A stretch of DNA of 64,000 nt from Utricularia gibba (taxonomy: Eukaryota; Streptophyta; Magnoliopsida; Lamiales; Lentibulariaceae), in contig NEEC01000018.1 in the NCBI GenBank assembly GCA_002189035.1, forward strand, positions 1,302,001-1,366,000, in the 5' to 3' direction. The notes beneath the pieces are model-generated. The model was not told the DNA's origin and did no database searches. It saw nothing but the letters and a program-made list of their open reading frames with translations. Position 1 is the first letter of the stretch. The number at the start of each line of letters is the position of its first letter. The translations under genes were made by a program, and so were the position numbers. Of this stretch, positions 12,331 to 23,091 are shown one piece after another.

Positions 12331-12711
12331 GTAATATGCATTTAGTTGAATGTCCCAAATTATATTTAATTCATGAATTTAGTTGTTTTTACTTAATCCC
12401 AAATTGTACCTATTAATAAAACATAATATAAAAAGTATTCTAAACCCAAACACACTAAACCTATTTATATCCTAATACCATGAATAAAATATATTTTGGA
12501 GTGTATTTTAATAGTTCATTTAAAATTTTAGTTATTTAATTTAATATAAACTATATTATTTACTCTATTTTCAATAAACGTATATAATAGATTTATTTTT
12601 TTAAAAAATAATTTTAAATTAACACTTATCAGACATTCATATTAAATAAAATATTCTCTAACAACTATTTGAAAACTATCTACCAAACATTTTCTTATAA
12701 ATGTGATCATC

Positions 12712-12737
12712 CCGACCGACCGACCGACCCGACCCGA
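12712..12737 (+). repeat. CCGA tetranucleotide microsatellite
   Basis: A short run of CCGA units (about six, the last ones interrupted as CCCGA) stands out as GC-rich in an AT-rich surround. Confidence 0.85.
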
Positions 12738-13588
12738 GACATCCATGATCGGGTAAACCGGTGTACGGGCAGTATAAAAGTCTTCCACTTTTACCAGTGA
12801 CTCCTTTGGCCAGACATTCCTCACCGGTTTGTTCGACTTGGGATTGATTGCTCATTGACGTGGAAAAAAAGGAAATTTTTGTTGGGGAGATTCTAAAAAA
12901 AGTATTAAAATAATTCCATGAAAATAACGGGGATTTGGACATGGAGGGAAAATGAAAAGTCTCCACTCTCCACCTACCATTAAACAGGTGTTAAAGCTCT
13001 ATTTTTTCAAAATCATTTTTTTAATATTTTTTTAAAAAATATAATTAAAAATTATTAAATCCGATTCAACGAAATTTCATAGCTAACCCAGATCCAATGT
13101 ATAAGATATGTGCAATGTGGGGGAGATAGGGGTTCTTATCCGGTATTCACAGGTGTATATTAATGGTGTGGATAGCCCATAGGGTAAGCCCTGGGTCCCA
13201 GTAGACACACCCCACATGAAATCTTACCTAGGGAGACCCACAAATAAGGGGCCCCACCCCAAGAATCTAAGTCTTCAATAGTAAATATTAGATTTATTTT
13301 GTTAATTAATATATGTATATTCTTATTATATCTATATATCATTTACATATTCATTTTTTAAGTATGTATATGGTATATATAAATTAAAGAGGAGACTAAT
13401 TATATTTACACTATTACATATTTTTTCATTTGTATCACTTTAAAAATTATTTTTTTTTCTCATTAAATATCAAATACTTCTCTCGACTATTATATATCAT
13501 ACCTCTATTTTCAGATACTAAAAACATAATTTATTATATACGTTATAATTAATTATATTAAAACTATACTAATATGAAACCAACTCTT

Positions 13589-13600
13589 TATATAAATAGC
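13589..13600 (+). promoter_or_regulatory. TATA box of the bHLH gene
   Basis: TATATAAATAGC lies about 155 bp before ATG 13753. CT-rich leader sequence (CTCTTTCTCTCTCTTTC) follows around 13630. The spacing fits a TATA-driven transcript with a leader of about 120 bases. Confidence 0.6.
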
Positions 13601-13752
13601 CGCGAGTTTCCACACTCTCAAATGAATTACACTCTTTCTCTCTCTTTCAAAACAAAAAAAAGAAAAAGAAGAGGCGTCTGCTTTTGGAATTTTCCGTCTT
13701 CTGTTGTGAGAAAAAATCTGAGAGAGTTGTGGCTTGAGTTTACGTGGTGAGG

Positions 13753-15050
13753 ATGAAGAGTAGCTGGCAGCGATTGGTTGAGGTGGAGAAGATTTTGAAC
13801 GGTGACGATGGTTTCTGGGGGTTGAACGAGGATCATGTTGCTGTGGGTTTGATGGAATCGGGCCACACATTTTTTTGCGACGAACTTCAGGCGGTTTTGA
13901 ATTCTGGGAGCGTTTCGCAATCCCACTCTGAGTCTTCTTATTCGATTCAGAGAACGTTGAGCTCCCCGCCGGCCGGAGATGTCGCCGGAGTCGGTGGTAG
14001 TCAGAGGAAGAGAGCGGGAAAGAGTTTTAAGGTGGGTTTATCATTAGAACGCTCAACGAAGAGCTTTTATGTTCATTTACCTTATTCGCGACGTTGGGTT
14101 TCTTCAGGGAGGGGCGGATGTGAAACCGGAGAAGAAAAAGATGAAAGTCTGCGAAGACGAAGAATCCAGATTCTCCGAGCAAAACAGTAACAGCAACAGC
14201 AAAAGCACCATCACGGCCGCCGACAGCTCCCGGAAACACCCCGCGGCGAGTGGATCCGACAGCAACTACATCCACGTCAGGGCCCGCCGTGGGCAGGCTA
14301 CCGACAGCCATAGCTTGGCCGAGAGAGTAGGCAACCGCACCCTTCTATTTTTTTCACACGTTCTAAAATGGATCGAGTCTGATAATGAAAGGATCCAGGC
14401 GAGAAGGGAGAAGATCAGCGAAAGGATGAAGTATTTACAAGACTTAGTTCCCGGCTGCAGCAAGGTAACGGGAAAAGCAGCAATGCTGGACGAAATCATC
14501 AACTACGTGCAGTCCCTTCAACGAGAAGTAGAGGTGAAAAAGAATTACCCCAGAATGTCTCTATTCACCAGATTTCACGACTGCAACTTAAAGTTTCACC
14601 TTTTTCACCACCACCCCAGTTGCTATCCATGAAGCTCGCTGCTGTGTCTCCAAGGCTCGACCACGACATTGAAACAAATCTGCCTCAAGAGGTAATAATA
14701 ACCGTGCTTTACAACACAAAACTCAGACAAAATCTCGCTGAACACTTCAACAGATCTACCGCTCAATTCTTCCATCGGCGGACCATTTTCTTCTGCACAG
14801 CGGGATCAGCAGCGCTCCCTTAGCGCTTCCAACCACCTTCTCCGATTCCCGAGTTCAGCAGTTTTCATGGGAGAATCATATTCGAGATCCCTTTGCTTCC
14901 TCGTTCATTCCTCGATCCTTCACAGGTGAGTCAAGTTTCGCCCCAGAAAAGAAACGCATCCGACACGCACTTTCTGACGTTCTCCGATTATCCTGCGTGT
15001 GCGCAGGTGGATTCAGGGGAGTGGGGAACGTGAAGACAGAGATGCTGTAG
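13753..15050 (+). CDS. bHLH transcription factor, CIB/BEE-type (subfamily XII)
   Basis: Exons 13753-14031, 14108-14326, 14399-14533, 14620-14691, 14754-14925 and 15007-15050 give 306 residues in continuous phase. The conserved block starts with [19 protein letters not shown] and continues [20 protein letters not shown], then [20 protein letters not shown]. The basic region keeps the His-Glu-Arg pattern (H..AER.RR) that contacts the E-box CANNTG. A Ser-rich segment rich in Lys/Glu precedes it ([10 protein letters not shown]). The HLH continues into the [12 protein letters not shown] leucine-rich extension typical of this subfamily. Members include CIB1, BEE and BPE, which act in light, brassinosteroid and flowering control. 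By gene neighbourhood a CIB1 (bHLH63) relation is likely, but I infer this from order only. The N-terminal 90 residues are poorly conserved. Confidence 0.9.
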
Positions 15051-16137
15051 CTGTGGATTCAACGTATTGTCTTGTGATTTGCTGGATGCATGTAACAGAA
15101 CACATGAAGCTCGATTGAGAAAACTTGGCACTTATTTTCTGCCTCTCCTACGGGGAGTGAAATAACTCAGAAAAAAATTGACCAAGTTAGGCTAATTATA
15201 ATTATTTGAGTTTATTGTACTTGATAAATTCATTTAAAAATGAAATTTCATAAATAAATAATGGGAGTTTTAAAAGGCATTTTATTGTATTTGATGATAA
15301 TGTATATATTGGTATGTTGGTTTAACAATAAACGAGTGTTTTACAAAACTACTTTAAAATACTTCGAATTAAGTATTTTAAAAATTAAAGATGGGTTTTG
15401 ATGAACAACTCAATTTATAAAATATTTATTTTAAACATATTTAAAAAACATAATATTAATTTAAATACATATATTCAGAACTTATATATTTAAATAAATA
15501 AATATGTAAATATTTAAATATAAATAACTCAAATATATTATTAGTTATACTGTAATACCCAACACAGCGAAATAGATTTAAGAACTGATCTAATTAATGA
15601 ATTCTATGATTTTTATTCAAATTCTCGTTTTAAAAATTATTAATAATATGTGAATTTAATATTATAGTAATTTCTTTTTAATAAAAAAATGATAAACCCT
15701 TCCATTCAATGATTGCGAAGCAGCGTTGCTAATACTAAATGGGCCTTCGGTTTTAATTGCATGATGAACTGGGCCCAGTGGTCCAATTTAATTGCAATTT
15801 GAATTCCTCCTGCTTTGACGTGTAAACCAGCTGTTTTCGTCTGTTTATTTTTATTTTTATTTTTAGTAAATAATGCATGTTTAAAAATTAAATTTTTTAA
15901 TTAAAAAAATTGCTCATTAGCGATCAGCTTTGAAGGCTGCGAGGTTATGATGAGCCACATGCATTGAAATTTGAAGGGAAACCTCGTTTTGTTTGTATTG
16001 TTTGTCTCTCCTCTTCCCTGGAAATGGGAATCCTTCCCCATGCGTAACCCAGCAATCTCTGGTAAGCCCACGTCGACGAAGATTCGCATTGTGTTTATGA
16101 GCTTTTGCTTCTAAGGTTGATGATCGGATAAGAAAAC
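15051..16137. other. Intergenic region, bHLH to Sec14 gene
   Basis: It holds the bHLH 3' UTR, a MITE-like element (15290-15570) and the leader and promoter of the Sec14-like gene. I see no ORF worth calling. Confidence 0.6.
15290..15570. mobile_element. MITE-like element, family copy 2
   Basis: Shared words in the same order as at 12023-12330 (GGTTTAACAATAA, GTTTTACAAAAC, CAACTCAATTTATAAA, AAATAACTCAAATA) mark a second copy of the same family. The left end has ATTGGTATGTT and the right end TAATACCCAACA, an imperfect inverted pair. It lies between the bHLH and Sec14-like genes and has no coding potential. Confidence 0.55.
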
Positions 16138-18928
16138 ATGGTGGAGTCTAATATGCCGGAGCCGAGTGAACCCACCTTGACGCCAGGTATGGCGATGTTT
16201 TTTTACCCTTTTTTTGGTGAAGGGATTTATTTCATGGATGATGGGTTTTCGTTGATGTGAATAAATGGGTGGGATTTTGTGATGAAAGGTTTGGAGAAAA
16301 TCGATTTGGGGAACGCTGAGGATGAGAGGAAAACGAAGCTTGGTTCTCTGAAGAAGAAGGCGATCAATGCCTCCAACAAGTTCAGGAGTTCCCTGAGCAA
16401 ACATCGCCGGAGGAACAGCAGAGTAATGTCGGTTGTTCTGGTGGAGGATGAGCATGATGCCGAGGAGTTGCAGGCCGTGGATGCCTTCCGGCAGGCGCTG
16501 GTCCTGGAAGAACTGCTTCCTGCAAAGCATGATGATTATCATATGCTTCTGAGGTGAAATACCGGCTTTCATTGATCGTATTATTCAAACCATTCATTCC
16601 AAGAATGTGTATACGCAGGTTCTTGAAGGCAAGGAAGTTTGACATTGAGAAATCCAAGCAAATGTGGTCTGATATGCTTCAATGGAGGAAAGAGTTCGGT
16701 GCAGACACCATAGCCGAGGTACTGTATCGGATCCGAAGAAAGTATTCCTTTGCAAGGAGATGATAGGAATGTTACTGAGGCCTGATGCTTTGAACAGGAC
16801 TTCGACTTCAAGGAGAAGGAAGAGGTGCTCAAGTACTATCCACAAGGGCATCATGGCGTTGACAAGGTTGGAAGGCCTGTTTACATTGAACAGCTTGGAC
16901 TCGTCGATTCCGTGAAGCTCCTGCAAGTTACAACAATGGATCGATACCTCAACTACCACGTGCAAGAGTTCGAGAGGACGTTTGCTGATAAGCTACCAGC
17001 CTGTTCAATTGCAGCAAAGAAGCACATTGATCAGAGCACTACCATTTTGGATGTTCAAGGAGTTGTAAGTTGGGATAAAGTGAAAGTTCTTAGTCATTTG
17101 GGGTGAGATGCTGATAGAAATGACTTATTTTGGAATGCAGGGGCTGAAGAGTTTCAACAAATCTGCAAGAGAACTCATTCAGCGACTTCAGAAAATTGAT
17201 GGAGATAACTACCCTGAGGTATCTTATAATTCTCTTATGCTTTTCTGGTTCTTGTGCGAACACTTTGCTTCCATTTTTCAAGCTGGTGCCTTTTTCTGTT
17301 TCTCCTTCAGTCGCTTTTCCAAATGTACATCATCAATGCGGGCTCTGGGTTTAGGCTCTTGTGGAACACAGTGAAATCATTCCTGGACCCGAAAACCACT
17401 GCAAAGATAAATGTAAACCTTCTGAGTTCACTCAAAGTTAAAGCTTTTGAAGCTTCAAACATAGGTAAAGATCAACAAACCCTGTTACCTTTTCATCAGG
17501 TTTTGAGTAACAAATACCAAAGTAAGCTGCTAGAGGTTATTGATGCAAGGTACTGCTCTTCTTTTTTTCTGGCATTTGGGGAAAAAAATTAATCAGTTAG
17601 CATGCAATCAGCCTGTTCCATCTTGATAGTTCTATAAAGAAATATGCTACCTTCTTCTTCCACTTGATCCCATTCACAGTGAGCTCCCGGAGTTCTTAGG
17701 CGGAACATGTACCTGCAAAGACAAAGGTGGCTGCATGGTTTCCGACAAGGGACCGTGGAACGACCCCGAAATCATGAAGGTAAACAAACAAGACTCTGTC
17801 CTGACCAGAGCAATGCACATTCCTTAGGTACCCTGTTCTGATGCACCTTGATTGATTTTCTTCAAGATGGTTCGAAGTGGAATGCACAAATGCTCCACCA
17901 GAGGCTCCATGCCTGAGGAAAAGATGATTTCCGAAGACGAAAATGCTGCCCCAAAGGTAAGTAAAATCCACCGCTACTCTTTTTCTGATCAGACCTTTTG
18001 GCAGCTCTTTATCAGAACTTCGAGCTATTTTTGTACGATTGCAGATCGTGAAGAAGAACATCTCCTTCAATCCAATGAACGAGAACAGAGACTGCACACT
18101 GCATTCCCAGCTCTCCGCAGTGCAGGAAGAAGTAAGATGCAAATACTATTCTATTGATGAAACATAATATGCAAGTGACAAATGGAAACTTCCAGGTGAG
18201 GGACAACCATGATGAGTACGGGCGATTTGTTGAAAATACCGTCGCCGGAAACTGGGTCAAAGCAGCTCAGGCAGCGAAGCGAGACGATCTTTTCATTTCT
18301 ACAGGTGAAAAAGATCATCACAAAAAAATCGCCCTTGCTTTTTCTTTTTTCACCCACATTGTGCACTTTCCGGCCACCACAGATCTATACTCCGCCAACG
18401 ACAAGAAAGCGATGGATGGTTTAAGCAACCATCTCCTCACCGGAGTTCTCACATTTGTGATGGGTGTTGTGACAATGGTGAGGATGACACGAAATATGCC
18501 CAAAAAACTGACGGATTCAACTCTCTATTCCACTTCAATCAACAGCGGGGATTACATGGTTAAATCTCGCCCTCACCACGGGTACGAATCGCTTGATCCC
18601 TGGATTTCTAGGGCGGATTACCTGATCATGGTGAAGCGTATGAACGAACTAGAGGAGAAAACAGGGGTTCTCTGCAGTCAGCCTGTTGCAATGCCTCCAG
18701 ATCAAGAGGAGTTGCTGAAGAACGCTCTTGATCGCGTTGATAACTTGGAGCAAGAGCTCTCTGAGGCCAAAAAGGTTTCAACTTCTTCACACCCATCTTC
18801 AGATTCATTCCATTTTCCTCACAAGAGAAACTTGTCCACAGGCGCTAGAGCAAGCACTATCCCAGCAAGAGGAGCTGCTGGCCTACATCGAGAAGAAGAA
18901 GAAAAAGAAAAAGTTCTTCGCTTTCTAA
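16138..18928 (+). CDS. Sec14-nodulin phosphatidylinositol/PC transfer protein (SFH type)
   Basis: Thirteen exons (16138-16186, 16289-16553, 16619-16718, 16798-17064, 17141-17218, 17311-17412, 17500-17549, 17680-17779, 17867-17956, 18045-18131, 18196-18304, 18383-18774, 18842-18928) give 591 residues in continuous phase. Residues about 75-125 form the CRAL-TRIO N-terminal helices ([20 protein letters not shown]). Residues about 145-310 form the lipid-binding Sec14 fold ([63 protein letters not shown]). A C-terminal nodulin-like part ends in a run of lysines before FFAF, which binds phosphoinositides in this family. Sec14-nodulin proteins such as Arabidopsis COW1/SFH1 organise PI(4,5)P2 and polar growth in root hairs. 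The role here is inferred from that family. Confidence 0.95.
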
Positions 18929-20003
18929 GATGGCAGCAGAGCTTCTCGTCTCCAGATAGCAGACACAGAAATGCTGATCAGGAGACGAGTGTGCAGACAA
19001 ACCGTCTTTTCTGTCTTCGTCCATGGCAATTGGCACTCAAAAATCCACCGTCTCTTCTACCTCAGGGCAAGGGCCCATTAAAATCCAAATCTGGGCACAT
19101 TCCGGCCCAATAAGCCCTACTTCCGATTTTTCCTTTTTTTTTTTATATGATATGGAAATGGGGTTGACACTGATTATATTAAAAAATCTTTAAATAATAA
19201 AATATTACTTAAAAATATTATCCAATTCACACATGAATGTGGATTGATTACAAAATTTAGAATATACTTTCAAGTTAAATTCATTTTTTAAAACATTAAT
19301 AAATCGTGGAAATTGTTTATTTAATTTCATTTACTAAAATATCCCTCGCGGTCACGAAAAACGTAAAGGGGGTTTTTGGTCGGACACCCCCAAATCGCGG
19401 CTCTTTTTTCTCCCGACGGACCGGACCAGTCGATCTCTACAGTGAGATTACAACTATACCCCTTTCCCGCGTGCAATTACCTAATTGTCCTTGGTCTCTC
19501 TATATCATTGTCCAATAATTTCGGTACGTGGGGGGCCACTTCAGACAATCGCGTCATAATGATTCTGTGTCTATGGAGCTCGTGGGCCGCTGCACTGTGC
19601 AGGGCGTCGTTTAGCGCTATGTGATCCGCACATTATTCCCTTCCCTTCTTTACATTGAAAAAGAAAACAACAAACGCTTGTGTTTTTAAATGAATGTGAA
19701 TGGCGTGAAGAAATCCCGGGTGGGCGAAGCAAGCAAATACTGTAAAGGGAACCCCAGATGTCTTGAGTTGAGCAGGAAGTTTCTAGATCAACAAAAACTG
19801 TTCCCTTAAGACAAAAGTGTCTATGTCCTGAGTGAAATCACAGCGAAACTACCCACAAAAGACTGAGTGAAGGTTTGGTATAGGAAATGGACAGGGGTAT
19901 CGGGAGAGTGTCTGTGTGTCTGTGTGCTTAAGAATTTGATTTACAGGATAAATGATCTGCTGCTCTTCCTTTAGCTTTATGTTGCTTTTTCATTACCTGG
20001 TGC
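18929..20003. other. Intergenic region, Sec14 gene to bZIP promoter
   Basis: The first 200 bases are the Sec14-like 3' UTR. The rest is spacer and upstream bZIP promoter. No ORF or RNA gene is supported. The segment around 19380-19620 has moderate GC content, but its ORFs show no known motif. Confidence 0.55.
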
Positions 20004-20011
20004 TCTATAAA
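20004..20011 (+). promoter_or_regulatory. Probable TATA box of the bZIP gene
   Basis: CTATAAAT lies about 445 bp before the main start. This leaves room for the long leader, carrying the uORFs, that group-S1 bZIP genes have. A pyrimidine-rich leader follows directly. Confidence 0.5.
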
Positions 20012-20030
20012 TCAACCCCTTTGAGGCTCT

Positions 20031-20252
20031 ATGTTACTTCCCCTTCCTTCCTTGCTCTCTCTCTCTCTCTATCTCTCTCTTTCTTTCTGGTTTCCTTTTA
20101 TCTTCAGTGTTGTCGCTGGTGTGTGTTTTTCTGTGTCTTGTGTGTTAATCAGTCAGAATCTGGTGCTTGCACAGGGATTTTTGTGTGTGTTTCAAATGCT
20201 ACAGCTACTGCTGGCTTTCATCTTTCAGCTTCATGTCTGCTCTTCTGATTGA
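20031..20252 (+). promoter_or_regulatory. Upstream ORF overlapping the start of the sucrose-control uORF
   Basis: ATG 20031 opens a 73-codon frame through the CT-rich leader, ending in TAG at 20250-20252. Its last 20 bases overlap the start of the sucrose-control uORF in another frame. The translation is a low-complexity Leu/Ser/Phe-rich string and is probably not a functional peptide. If ribosomes initiate here they pass ATG 20233, so this frame could reduce translation of the control peptide. Whether it is in the transcript depends on the true transcription start. Confidence 0.4.
20054..20084 (+). repeat. CT-rich microsatellite in the bZIP leader
   Basis: A run of CT dinucleotides, interrupted by one A and continuing as CTCTCTTTCTTTC, lies in the 5' leader. 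Such pyrimidine patches are common near plant transcription starts. Confidence 0.8.
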
Positions 20253-20358
20253 GCTTTTCCTTTCCCGGTTTATGATCATTTCCACTCAGTGGCGCCGTAC
20301 ACGTTTACTCCAATCCTTCTCCGTTGCGTTTCTCTACTGGTTTTACTACATCTCGTGA
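20233..20358 (+). CDS. Sucrose-control uORF (SC-peptide) of group-S1 bZIP
   Basis: This 41-codon upstream ORF ends in TGA 92 bases before the bZIP start. Its peptide carries the conserved block RRTRLLQSFSVAFLYWFYYIS, after a variable start MSALLIELFLSRF. From memory, the C-terminal part corresponds almost residue for residue to the Arabidopsis bZIP11 uORF2 (conserved peptide uORF family 1). In those genes the nascent peptide stalls ribosomes when sucrose is high and represses translation of the bZIP. Conservation here argues that this gene keeps sucrose-induced repression of translation. I did not align sequences computationally. Confidence 0.93.
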   Translation: MSALLIELFLSRFMIISTQWRRTRLLQSFSVAFLYWFYYIS

Positions 20359-20450
20359 TCCTTCTTCCTGCTTAAGATAGATATATTACTAAAATAAGAA
20401 GAATTAAAGGTGAGAAAATAAAGAGATCTATAAGCGTTTCTTGGTTTGCG

Positions 20451-20849
20451 ATGGATTCTTCAAGTGGGGTATCGTCGAATTCGCCGGGAGTTCAAGCGTC
20501 GTCGCCGGAGGAGGATCTGCGGGTGGTGATGGAGGAGAGGAAGAGAAAGAGGATGATCTCGAACAGGGACTCGGCGCGGCGGAGCCGGCTCAGGAAGCAG
20601 CAGCATCTCGACGAGCTGACACGTGAAGCGACACGGCTCAGAAAAGAGAATCACGACTTCATCACCAGCCTCAACGCCGTTACTCATTACTACATCAATA
20701 TGGAGTCGGAGAACGCGGTTCTGAGAGCCCAGGCGTCGGAGCTCACCCAATGGCTACACTCGCTACACGAAATGATCGCCTTCAGCGGCGGCTCCGGCGG
20801 CGGTGCCGACGACGATTTCTTGCTTTTAGAGCCTGTTTATGGAATTTGA
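20451..20849 (+). CDS. Group-S1 bZIP transcription factor
   Basis: This intronless gene encodes 132 residues, as expected for S-group bZIPs. The basic region ERKRKRMISNRDSARRSRLR keeps the invariant N-x7-R (N38, R46). The zipper shows heptad positions L56, L63, F70, V77, M84 and L91, a long zipper with non-leucine positions typical of bZIP11, bZIP44, bZIP2 and bZIP53. Such proteins heterodimerise with C-group bZIPs, bind ACGT-core elements and control amino-acid and sugar metabolism under low energy. The conserved sucrose-control uORF in the leader supports placement with the S1 members that carry it (bZIP1, 2, 11, 44 and 53). Gene order suggests the bZIP11 branch, but this is inference. Confidence 0.93.
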   Translation: MDSSSGVSSNSPGVQASSPEEDLRVVMEERKRKRMISNRDSARRSRLRKQQHLDELTREATRLRKENHDFITSLNAVTHYYINMESENAVLRAQASELTQWLHSLHEMIAFSGGSGGGADDDFLLLEPVYGI

Positions 20850-23091
20850 CGAGATGAATAAAAATTGCTGGGGCAGTAAAAGTAATCCTTCGCCCCTGCT
20901 GTGTTTCCTCCCACCTTATGAAGTACTTGAAACCGCACTACGATTTGTCGTCATCATTCATGTCGCCCACCTTAAAATAACCGCCATTAATGGCGGTTCA
21001 GAAGCTCCATCTCCAACACAATACACACCCACCTTAACTGCCCTCTGGCTCCATGCTCTGAGACACTGAAACATGGAGGGCGGAGGAGGGTGGAGATCCT
21101 CTTCCGACATGCTCCGAGGTTGCATTGTCCGCGCTCTGAGAGACCAGACACTCCCTGAGAGCTCCTTCTTCTTACACTCCACCGATGAAGGGGATTGTCC
21201 GGCGATCAGACAGACAATCCCTAGTTGCTAATCTTGCAGAACGCCAGCCATTGGAGTTGTGCGTGCAGTCTTTTTTACACTTTATGCCAATGAACACAGG
21301 CCATAGCTTTGACTCAATCTTCACTTTAATAAGGAGGATCCATGAACCTTGGTGATTGGGATCCGTACACCCATGTTATGTTCTACTCTACACCCATATC
21401 AATTTTTCATCCAAAAGAAAAAGGCAGAATTCAAGAGAAGTTTTTTTTTTGTATCAATTTTCAATGAATTTTCTAGAATTATAATTAATTTGAAGTTAAG
21501 GGACTTCTTTTATTCTTTCAGTAAGTGATTCTGTGGGGAGCACCCATTTGATTGGTGGATGGATGGCAAGTAGCAACAAAGCTTGGGAATCCTCCTCAAA
21601 TACATACAATTTCTTAAAAAAGAACTAATGTTGATTATTATGTTTCATCTTTTAAATATTTTTTATATATATATCTTCTTTAAAGGCAACTCCATCTCTT
21701 AAAATGTCATCAACTGTGAAGAGGGGGGTTTTTTAATAAATTTATTAGATAAAGTAGAGCATTGACGTCTAAAAAATGATTTGGTAGAGTATATTTTTAA
21801 TAAATTTGTTAGATAAAGTGGTGAAATATTTTAATATTAATATTTGGTGAACAAATGATGATTTTTGAAGATAAAGTGGTTAAATATTTAATGTATAAGC
21901 AAATAAGAGATAAATATGATGTGGAGATGAAAGAGAAATGGTAAAATAGTGGAAATTGATGTGGTTGTCCTAAAAAACGCATTAAAATGTAATTGAATCA
22001 TAATTAAATTTGATTTGATCGTGATTTTTTTACTTTATGAATATTCAAATTTAATTCAATTTATATTATTGATGATTCGTAATTTAAAATAATTTAATCG
22101 TAATTCAACACGAGCGGGAAAAAAATGATTTCATCATATGAAGGGCAAATTCGAAATTAGCAAGCGTGATGCATTCCACCATCGTTGCGGGGGCAATTCA
22201 GTCTTTTGACGCTGAAGTTTGAGACTGAAACACGTGTCGAATCTGAGAGCCGTTGGTAAAGACAGAAAGAAGGCAACAGACAGAACCGCTCAAAGCCGAG
22301 TTGCCCGCTGAACTAATTGCGAAGACGTAACTGAGAGAAATGGGAAACGCGACGCAGTTGGAGCACTCGGGACGCAAAGAATTTGCATCCAACCCCAGGA
22401 GAAAGCCCTGTAGGTGGTGGAAGAAAGATGGGTTGGAATTCTCCAGATCTGTCTGTTGGAGGCTTCTCCAAAACTTTGCTGAAATTACAGTGATGTGGAT
22501 GTGGTGAATAAAGCGGGAGATGCAGAATCTGATTGAAACCGCAACTTTGGAAACAGGGTGGCGCTTCTCTTTAGTCTCCAATAGGGCATGCGCCTCTGTT
22601 TCAGGTATTCTTTTTGGCGTCATGCCTCTGCGAGTGAGCCCCATGTGGGTGGAGTGGACGCCTCTCCTTTTTCCTCAACCTTTTGGAGGTAGTAAGTAAT
22701 AAAGCTACTCTCAATGGAGAGTTAAAAGTTTGGTTGATACAATTCCAGTTTCAGTAAAATCATTTTTAGAATTGATTTTCAAATAAAACACACTTTGCTT
22801 CCACTTCACATGGAATTGAAAGAATGAAATGCTTTAATTTTTTGAGAAACTGATGCTTATAAAATCACATTTTTTGAGTTGTTTTTTACATGGCACCCCT
22901 TGTGCTCTACTTCTCTGTTCGTTCTTAGAAACTGGTGTGGAGCTAAGTGCTTTTACTGCGTGCAAATCGGTGTTTATTATCATTGTAAGCTTCTGGTAAC
23001 GGGGGAGTTCTTACACTGAAACGGGAAGTAAAAGAAGCATCATCATTCGACAGGACATGAAGAAGAACTGATACATGGGAAATCTTGAGGT
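20850..23091. other. Intergenic region, bZIP to eIF6
   Basis: It contains the bZIP 3' UTR, spacer and the eIF6 3' flank. A 148-codon minus-strand frame at 22198-22644 and small plus-strand frames near 21070 have no motif or splice context I recognise, so I do not call them. The DNA is AT-rich from 21380 to 22140. Confidence 0.5.

Larger units (their letters stand above)
8610..13588. other. AT-rich intergenic region of 5 kb
   Basis: No convincing gene is seen on either strand. From 8610 to about 9150 lies the L27 3' UTR and spacer. From 9500 onward the DNA is very AT-rich with simple A/T tracts and holds at least two small transposon-like elements, listed separately. G-box cores (CACGTG) occur near 10712 and 11480 and may belong to the far promoter of the bHLH gene. 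The short ORFs here have low-complexity translations and no recognisable motif. Confidence 0.6.

Noticed and set aside
16111-16965. Several long minus-strand frames opposite the Sec14-like gene
   Set aside because: They are antisense shadows of confirmed exons.
22198-22644. A 148-codon minus-strand frame upstream of eIF6
   Set aside because: No domain, promoter or splice logic; the translation does not resemble any plant protein I know.
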